From Tyzzerella sp. (GTDB lineage: Bacteria > Bacillota > Clostridia > Lachnospirales > Lachnospiraceae): a DNA stretch of 64,000 bases. The DNA lies in NCBI GenBank assembly GCA_017465565.1, contig JAFTWA010000058.1:38167-102166 (forward strand), read 5' to 3'. The position numbers and the translations under genes are program-made. Under the pieces are notes generated by a model. That model did no database searches. It was not told the DNA's origin and was given only the letters and a program-made list of their open reading frames with translations. Position 1 is the stretch's first letter. Each line of letters begins with the position of its first letter. Positions 59,298 through 64,000 of the stretch are shown one piece after another.

Positions 59298-61739
59298 ATG
59301 CAGAAGGATTTTACAAAACAGGCCGAAAAGGTACTCCATACCGCCAGAACTCTGGCAAAGAAATGGAACCATCCATATGTGGGGACGGAACATTTGCTTC
59401 TTGCCTTGAAAAAGGAGTTTACTGGAGTTGCAGGTCAAGTGCTTGCGATGAATGGTGTGGAAGAGGCGAAAGTGGAGAAAGTAATTGATGAATTGATTTC
59501 ACCAATTCAAGACATAAAGAAGAAAAACCTAGAGCTTAGTCCAAGATTGGAATTCTTATTGGACAATGCATTTCAGGAGGCGGTGCGCCTTCATTCCGAG
59601 AAAATTGGAACAGAGCATATGCTGCTTGCAATGATTAAGGATGCTGATTGTGTGGCGACAAGAACTCTTGTCACTTTGAACGTGGATTTGGCAAAATTGC
59701 AGGATGATATTTTAGAGACGATAGGAGCAAATCCAAAAGAATATTTCGAAGAAGGCTATGAAAATGGAAGAGTGCCAGGTGGAATGCTGGAACAGTTTGC
59801 CACAGATTTGACGGCCGAGGCAGAAGAAGGAAAACTGGACCCAGTAATTGGGCGTGAAGCAGAGATTGAACGCTTGATGCAGGTTCTCAGCAGAAGAACG
59901 AAAAACAACCCTTGTCTTGTCGGGGAGCCGGGTGTCGGCAAAACTGCTATTATAGAAGGGTTGGCAATTCGTATTGCAGAGGGCATTGTGCCAGAAAGCA
60001 TGAAAGAAAAACGTTTGTTGACATTGGATTTATCTGGTATGGTGGCTGGTTCAAAATACCGCGGTGAATTCGAAGAGCGTATGAAAAAGCTCCTGCGCGA
60101 AGTGAAGGCAGATGGAAATGTCATCTTATTTTTAGATGAGATTCATACGATTATTGGTGCGGGTGGTGCAGAAGGTTCCATTGATGCGGCTAATATTTTG
60201 AAGCCATCCATGGCGCGCGGCGAGATTCAGTTAATTGGCGCGACCACAATTCGAGAATACCGTAAACATATTGAGAAGGATGCGGCTTTGGAAAGAAGAT
60301 TTCAGCCGATTACGGTAGAAGAACCAGACGAGAAGCTTTGTCTTGAGATTTTAAAAGGCTTAAAAGATAAATATGAAGTGCACCATCATGTAAAGATTGA
60401 AGAGGAAGCGTTATTAGCTGCAGTACAGTTATCGCAGAGATATATCAATGACCGTCATCTTCCAGATAAAGCAATTGATGTGCTGGATGAGGCATGCTCA
60501 AAAGTAAGCCTGACTGGATATAAAGTTCCGGATAAATTGATGGATTTAGAGAAAGCATTCCAAGAAATGTCGATTGAAAAAGAAGAACGAATCAAAAATG
60601 GAGATTTTGCAGAAGCATCACTTATTCATAAAGAACAAGAAAATGTAGGGAAGAAGATTGACAGCATCAAAAGACGTTTCCAGACAAACCAGGAGAAGCG
60701 TGTTCTTGTGGTGGGTGAAGAAGATATTGCAAATGTCGTATCTGCATGGACGAAGATTCCTGTACAAAAATTGACAGAATCGGAAGGTTCCCGCCTGATG
60801 AAATTAGAGCAAACCCTGCACAAACGTGTAGTGGGACAGGACGAAGCCGTAAAAGCGGTTGCCCGTTCCGTGAAAAGAGGCCGTGTGGGACTTAAGAGTC
60901 CAAACCGCCCAACGGGTTCTTTTCTATTCTTAGGACCAACTGGTGTTGGTAAAACGGAACTGGCAAAAGCGCTTGCAGAAGCTTTGTTTGGAAAAGAAGA
61001 TGCAATGATACGTGTCGATATGTCTGAGTATATGGAAAAGCACAGCGTTTCCAAAATGATTGGCTCACCGCCGGGATATGTAGGGCATGATGAGGGCGGA
61101 CAGCTCAGTGAAAAAGTTCGAAGGAATCCATATTCGGTTGTTCTTTTTGATGAAATCGAAAAGGCACATCCAGATGTATTTAATATACTCTTACAGGTTC
61201 TGGATGACGGTCACATTACAGATTCGCAAGGCCGAAAAGTAGATTTCCGAAATACGGTCATTATCATGACATCCAATGCGGGAGCAAAAGCAATCGTGGA
61301 ACCAAAAAAATTGGGTTTTGCGGCAAAAGAAGATGCAGAAGCTGATTATAAAAAGATGAAATCAAATGTGATGGAAGAAGTGAAACGCTTATTCCGTCCG
61401 GAATTCTTAAACCGTATTGATGAGACCATTGTATTCCATTCACTCACCGAAGAGCATATGAAGAAGATTGTCGGTCTCATGTGTAAAGAACTGGTAGGGC
61501 GCGCAAAAACGCAATTGAATATCAACCTTACAATTCGCGATTCTGTAAAGCAGTATATTGTAAAAAAAGGTACCGATAAGAAATATGGTGCCCGTCCGCT
61601 TCGGCGTGCAATTCAGACAGAACTTGAAGATAAACTGGCAGAGGCTATCTTAAGTGGTGAAGTGAAAGCGGGAACAAATGTGGCTGTTGGAGTTTCTAAA
61701 GAAGATATTAAATTTTTTCCAGAGCCAACAAAAAACTAG
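59298..61739 (+). CDS. clpC: ATP-dependent Clp protease ATP-binding subunit ClpC
   Basis: An 813-residue AAA+ unfoldase that feeds proteins to ClpP. The N domain (1-145) holds two Clp repeats; the first ATPase has GEPGVGKT (about 209-216) and FLDEIHTIIGAGG; a UVR-type middle segment (about 425-460) is KEERIKNGDFAEASLIHKEQE; the second ATPase has GPTGVGKT (about 545-552), with SPPGYVGHDEGGQL and the sensor region ending KKYGARPLRRAIQ. The C-terminal D2 small domain completes it. It starts behind TTTAGGAGGACATAG. McsA and McsB (arginine kinase adaptors) are not in the neighbourhood. ClpP is encoded elsewhere. Confidence 0.96.
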   Translation: MQKDFTKQAEKVLHTARTLAKKWNHPYVGTEHLLLALKKEFTGVAGQVLAMNGVEEAKVEKVIDELISPIQDIKKKNLELSPRLEFLLDNAFQEAVRLHSEKIGTEHMLLAMIKDADCVATRTLVTLNVDLAKLQDDILETIGANPKEYFEEGYENGRVPGGMLEQFATDLTAEAEEGKLDPVIGREAEIERLMQVLSRRTKNNPCLVGEPGVGKTAIIEGLAIRIAEGIVPESMKEKRLLTLDLSGMVAGSKYRGEFEERMKKLLREVKADGNVILFLDEIHTIIGAGGAEGSIDAANILKPSMARGEIQLIGATTIREYRKHIEKDAALERRFQPITVEEPDEKLCLEILKGLKDKYEVHHHVKIEEEALLAAVQLSQRYINDRHLPDKAIDVLDEACSKVSLTGYKVPDKLMDLEKAFQEMSIEKEERIKNGDFAEASLIHKEQENVGKKIDSIKRRFQTNQEKRVLVVGEEDIANVVSAWTKIPVQKLTESEGSRLMKLEQTLHKRVVGQDEAVKAVARSVKRGRVGLKSPNRPTGSFLFLGPTGVGKTELAKALAEALFGKEDAMIRVDMSEYMEKHSVSKMIGSPPGYVGHDEGGQLSEKVRRNPYSVVLFDEIEKAHPDVFNILLQVLDDGHITDSQGRKVDFRNTVIIMTSNAGAKAIVEPKKLGFAAKEDAEADYKKMKSNVMEEVKRLFRPEFLNRIDETIVFHSLTEEHMKKIVGLMCKELVGRAKTQLNINLTIRDSVKQYIVKKGTDKKYGARPLRRAIQTELEDKLAEAILSGEVKAGTNVAVGVSKEDIKFFPEPTKN

Positions 61740-61823
61740 TCAATTGGTCTGAATTATTATATACTAATCATATGATATTTCTCAAAAGAAGAAGTAAAAA
61801 AACACTTTTAGGAGGAAAGAAAA

Positions 61824-62237
61824 ATGGCAGTAGTAAAAGAACTATTGAGAGTGGAAAATAATGGAACACTTAGCTTTGGAGATTATACATTGGCTTCTAA
61901 GACGAAGCTGGATGGTGTTGAATTCCAAGGAGATTTATATAAAGTAAAGACCTTTCGGGAGATTACCAAATTAGAAAAGAATGGAATGTTTGTGTACGAG
62001 TCCGTTCCTGGTACAGCAGTAGAAAATTTTGCAGTGACAGACGCGGGAGTTTCGTTCAAGGTTTCAGGTGTTGAACATGCACAATTTACAATTGGTCTTG
62101 CAGAAGAAAGCCCTTACGAAGTGTATGTGGGAGGCGAAAGTGTTGGGCAGATGTCAACGAATTTAAGCGGCAAATTAAGTGCCAGCGTTGATTTGAATGG
62201 CGACACCGGTGTAGAAGTGAAAATTGAAAGACGTTAA
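61824..62237 (+). CDS. Conserved protein of unknown function between clpC and radA
   Basis: A 137-residue soluble, beta-rich protein (MAVVKELLRVENNGTLSFGDY, DLYKVKTFREITKLEKNGMFVYESVPGTAVENF). No Cys, membrane helix or catalytic motif is evident. Orthologues that I recall from Lachnospiraceae are often labelled endosialidase, but nothing in the sequence supports such an enzyme, so I give no function. It starts behind TTTAGGAGGAAAGAAAA, 84 bases after clpC. Its constant place beside clpC and radA may point to protein quality control or repair. Confidence 0.8.
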   Translation: MAVVKELLRVENNGTLSFGDYTLASKTKLDGVEFQGDLYKVKTFREITKLEKNGMFVYESVPGTAVENFAVTDAGVSFKVSGVEHAQFTIGLAEESPYEVYVGGESVGQMSTNLSGKLSASVDLNGDTGVEVKIERR

Positions 62238-62297
62238 TAAATGTTTATGATAAAGAGAGCTGCATAGCCAGCTCTTTTTATTTCCAAGGAGAAATAA

Positions 62298-63653
62298 ATG
62301 GCAAAAGGAAAGAAAAGTATATTTTTCTGTCAGAATTGTGGACATGAAGAAAATAAATGGCTTGGTCAGTGTCCGATGTGCAAGGAATGGAATACATTTG
62401 TGGAAGAAAGTATTTCCATTTCCAAAAGCAGCACAGTAAAACAAGTAAAAGAGGCGGAAGTAGTTGCATTAAAGCAAATAGAGACAGACCATGAAGAACG
62501 AATCCATACACAGATTCATGAATTAGACCGTGTACTTGGCGGAGGAATTGTACCAGGTTCATTGATTCTGGTTGGCGGCGACCCTGGAATTGGAAAATCT
62601 ACATTATTATTACAAGTTTGCCAGAGACTTTGCGAGGACAAAAAGGAAGTTCTCTATATTTCGGGAGAAGAATCGCTTAAGCAGATTAAGCTCCGTGCAA
62701 ACCGCATGGGTGAATTTAAAGAGGATATGTATCTGCTTTGTGAAACAAATCTGGAAGTAATCCGCAATATCATTCAAAAGCGAAAACCAGAAATTGTCGT
62801 AATTGATTCCATTCAGACGATGTATAGCGAGGAAGTGGCTTCTGCCCCAGGAAGTGTATCTCAGGTAAGAGAATCTACAAATGTTTTCATGCAGCTGGCA
62901 AAAGGACTTGGGATTTCCATATTTATCGTAGGACATGTTACAAAAGAAGGAACCGTTGCGGGTCCAAGAGTGCTGGAGCACATGGTGGACACTGTTTTGT
63001 ATTTTGAAGGTGACCGCCATGCATCGTATCGAATTTTACGTGGAGTGAAAAATCGTTTTGGTTCTACAAATGAAATTGGTGTTTTTGAGATGCGCCAGAA
63101 TGGTTTAGTAGAAGTAGAGAATCCATCAGAATTTATGCTGAGCGGAAAACCAGAGCACGCATCGGGTTCTGTGGTTGCATGTTCTATGGAAGGAACGAGA
63201 CCTATTTTATTAGAAATCCAAGCGCTCGTATGTAACAGTAATTTTGGGATGCCGAGAAGAACGGCGGCAGGAACTGATTACAACCGTGTGAATCTGCTTA
63301 TGGCGGTTCTAGAAAAACGTGCAGGAATTCATTTGGCAAACTGTGATGCATATGTCAATATTGCTGGTGGTATAAAAATGAATGAGCCCGCAATTGATCT
63401 TGGAATCGTATTGGCGCTAGTATCAAGCTACAAAAACAAACCGATTGATGAGAAAACGATTGTTTTTGGAGAAGTAGGGCTTAGCGGAGAGGTTCGTGCA
63501 GTCAGCATGCCGGAACAACGTGTCGCCGAGGCGAAGAAGCTTGGTTTTGAAACTTGTATTATTCCAGAAGTATCGAAAGATATGGTAAAAGGAATCAAAG
63601 GGATTAAGGTCGTTGGTGTAAAAACAATTAATGATGCAATACAATTAATATAG
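62298..63653 (+). CDS. radA: DNA repair protein RadA
   Basis: A 451-residue RecA-like branch-migration helicase in recombinational repair. An N-terminal zinc finger has C-QN-C and C-PM-C (about 11-28), Walker A is GDPGIGKST (about 94-102), the RadA-specific motif KNRFGSTNEIG lies at about 250-260, and the C-terminal Lon-like domain includes MAVLEKRAGIHLANCDAYVNIAGG and a GEVGLSGEVRAV stretch. It starts behind TCCAAGGAGAAATAA. clpC and radA are neighbours in many Firmicutes. Confidence 0.97.
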   Translation: MAKGKKSIFFCQNCGHEENKWLGQCPMCKEWNTFVEESISISKSSTVKQVKEAEVVALKQIETDHEERIHTQIHELDRVLGGGIVPGSLILVGGDPGIGKSTLLLQVCQRLCEDKKEVLYISGEESLKQIKLRANRMGEFKEDMYLLCETNLEVIRNIIQKRKPEIVVIDSIQTMYSEEVASAPGSVSQVRESTNVFMQLAKGLGISIFIVGHVTKEGTVAGPRVLEHMVDTVLYFEGDRHASYRILRGVKNRFGSTNEIGVFEMRQNGLVEVENPSEFMLSGKPEHASGSVVACSMEGTRPILLEIQALVCNSNFGMPRRTAAGTDYNRVNLLMAVLEKRAGIHLANCDAYVNIAGGIKMNEPAIDLGIVLALVSSYKNKPIDEKTIVFGEVGLSGEVRAVSMPEQRVAEAKKLGFETCIIPEVSKDMVKGIKGIKVVGVKTINDAIQLI

Positions 63654-63683
63654 AAGAGAAGAAAATTGTTTGTGAATACGTTA

Positions 63684-63716
63684 TAGAGGGCAGAAATTCT
63701 GTCCTCTATTGTATTT
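63684..63716 (+). terminator. Terminator hairpin after radA
   Basis: ATAGAGGGCAGAA and TTCTGTCCTCTAT form a stem with one G-U pair, followed by TGTATTTAT. The T tract is imperfect. Confidence 0.7.
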
Positions 63717-63737
63717 ATAAAAAAACAAAAAAGAGTG

Positions 63738-64000
63738 TTGACATTATAAAAACATGGTGTTAGAATAACATTCGTTGCTGACGAAGCAACAAACGATTTC
63801 GAAAGAAATTAAAAAAAATAAAAAAAGTTGTTGACAAAGGCTGACAAGATGTGATAGTCTAAGAAAGCTGTCGCGAGACAACAAAAAGAACATTGATAAT
63901 TAAACAATAGATGACAAGATAATTCCTGAAAATTTCTAAGAGAAAAATTCAAGAACAGACATTAAATGTCAAACCTAAAAACAGTAAAGTAAGGAAAGAA
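63738..64000 (+). promoter_or_regulatory. Tandem promoters and leader of a probable rRNA operon
   Basis: P1: TTGACA (63738-63743), 17 bases, TAGAAT (63761-63766). P2: TTGACA (63831-63836) with a GATAGT-like -10 near 63853-63858. A small stem GTTGCT/AGCAAC (about 63774-63790) lies between them. The leader contains GAACATTGATAATTAAACAATAG-type sequence (from about 63890), which resembles the processing region before 16S rRNA in Clostridia. No gene starts before the window ends, so the rRNA itself is inferred, not seen. Confidence 0.65.

Noticed and set aside
61824-62237. Endosialidase function
   Set aside because: The protein is far too small and has none of the sialidase motifs.

Overview
The window looks like a chromosomal segment of a low-GC, spore-forming gut Firmicute of the Lachnospiraceae type (Blautia/Dorea/Roseburia relatives; the genus cannot be fixed from sequence alone). 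The grounds are AGGAGG ribosome sites at most starts, the tmRNA tag ANDNLAYAA, a class II (Firmicute) GalT, an alpha/beta-type spore SASP, an ftsE-ftsX-ctp cluster, AddAB instead of RecBCD, and PyrK/PyrD type 1B. Most of it is core housekeeping sequence on the + strand, with accessory islands between the core operons. I see no prophage, CRISPR array or intact insertion sequence.

Layout. 1-5065: the end of an unknown gene, an AraC regulator and the Leloir operon galK-galT-galM. 5077-5825: a 0.4-kb long-armed inverted repeat lying directly against the 3' end of ssrA (tmRNA, minus strand). 5954-9040: a tightly overlapping operon of an M50-like membrane protease, a LytTR response regulator and a GHKL histidine kinase. 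9282-15865: a glycoside operon with a GH2 enzyme, a membrane-anchored GH3 enzyme with swapped domain order, and a GPH symporter. 16025-21698: an OmpR-type two-component system, hisH-hisF, ung and a stand-alone dihydrolipoyl dehydrogenase. 21700-23935: an accessory stretch with GGGTAT/ATACCC repeats, a membrane-anchored unknown, a 47-residue unknown and a HicAB toxin-antitoxin pair. 23988-31741: an M29 aminopeptidase, an HTH-Uma2 fusion, a polar amino-acid ABC transporter, and a metal island (P1B ATPase, BFD-like ferredoxin, ArsR/SmtB sensor). 31751-41672: a TPR lipoprotein, hflX, mnmM/ytqB, addB-addA, a DUF1294 protein and a SASP. 41723-46495: a WecG/TagA transferase, a CdaR-like regulator and ftsE-ftsX-ctp. 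46574-51995: pyrF-pyrK-pyrD-pyrE followed by small membrane proteins and a half-length M29-like protein. 52109-55566: purE-purM-purN-purD. 55851-58840: a degraded accessory patch with a broken ECF sigma factor, a permuted NlpC/P60-like protein and a HigBA locus whose toxin carries an internal deletion. 58913-63653: a GntR regulator, clpC, an unknown and radA. 63654-64000: the promoters and leader of what is probably an rRNA operon starting just beyond the window.

Themes. Three convergent gene junctions (galM/ssrA, pepS/Uma2, zntA/BFD) each carry a strong hairpin able to serve both strands. The two unrelated toxin-antitoxin loci have the same promoter design (TTGACA, a palindrome filling the 17-bp spacer, then the -10) and share a conserved sequence of about 55 bp upstream, which suggests a common mobile or regulatory cassette. 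The best candidates for a little-described system are the M50 protease/LytTR/GHKL operon and the inverted repeat abutting ssrA.
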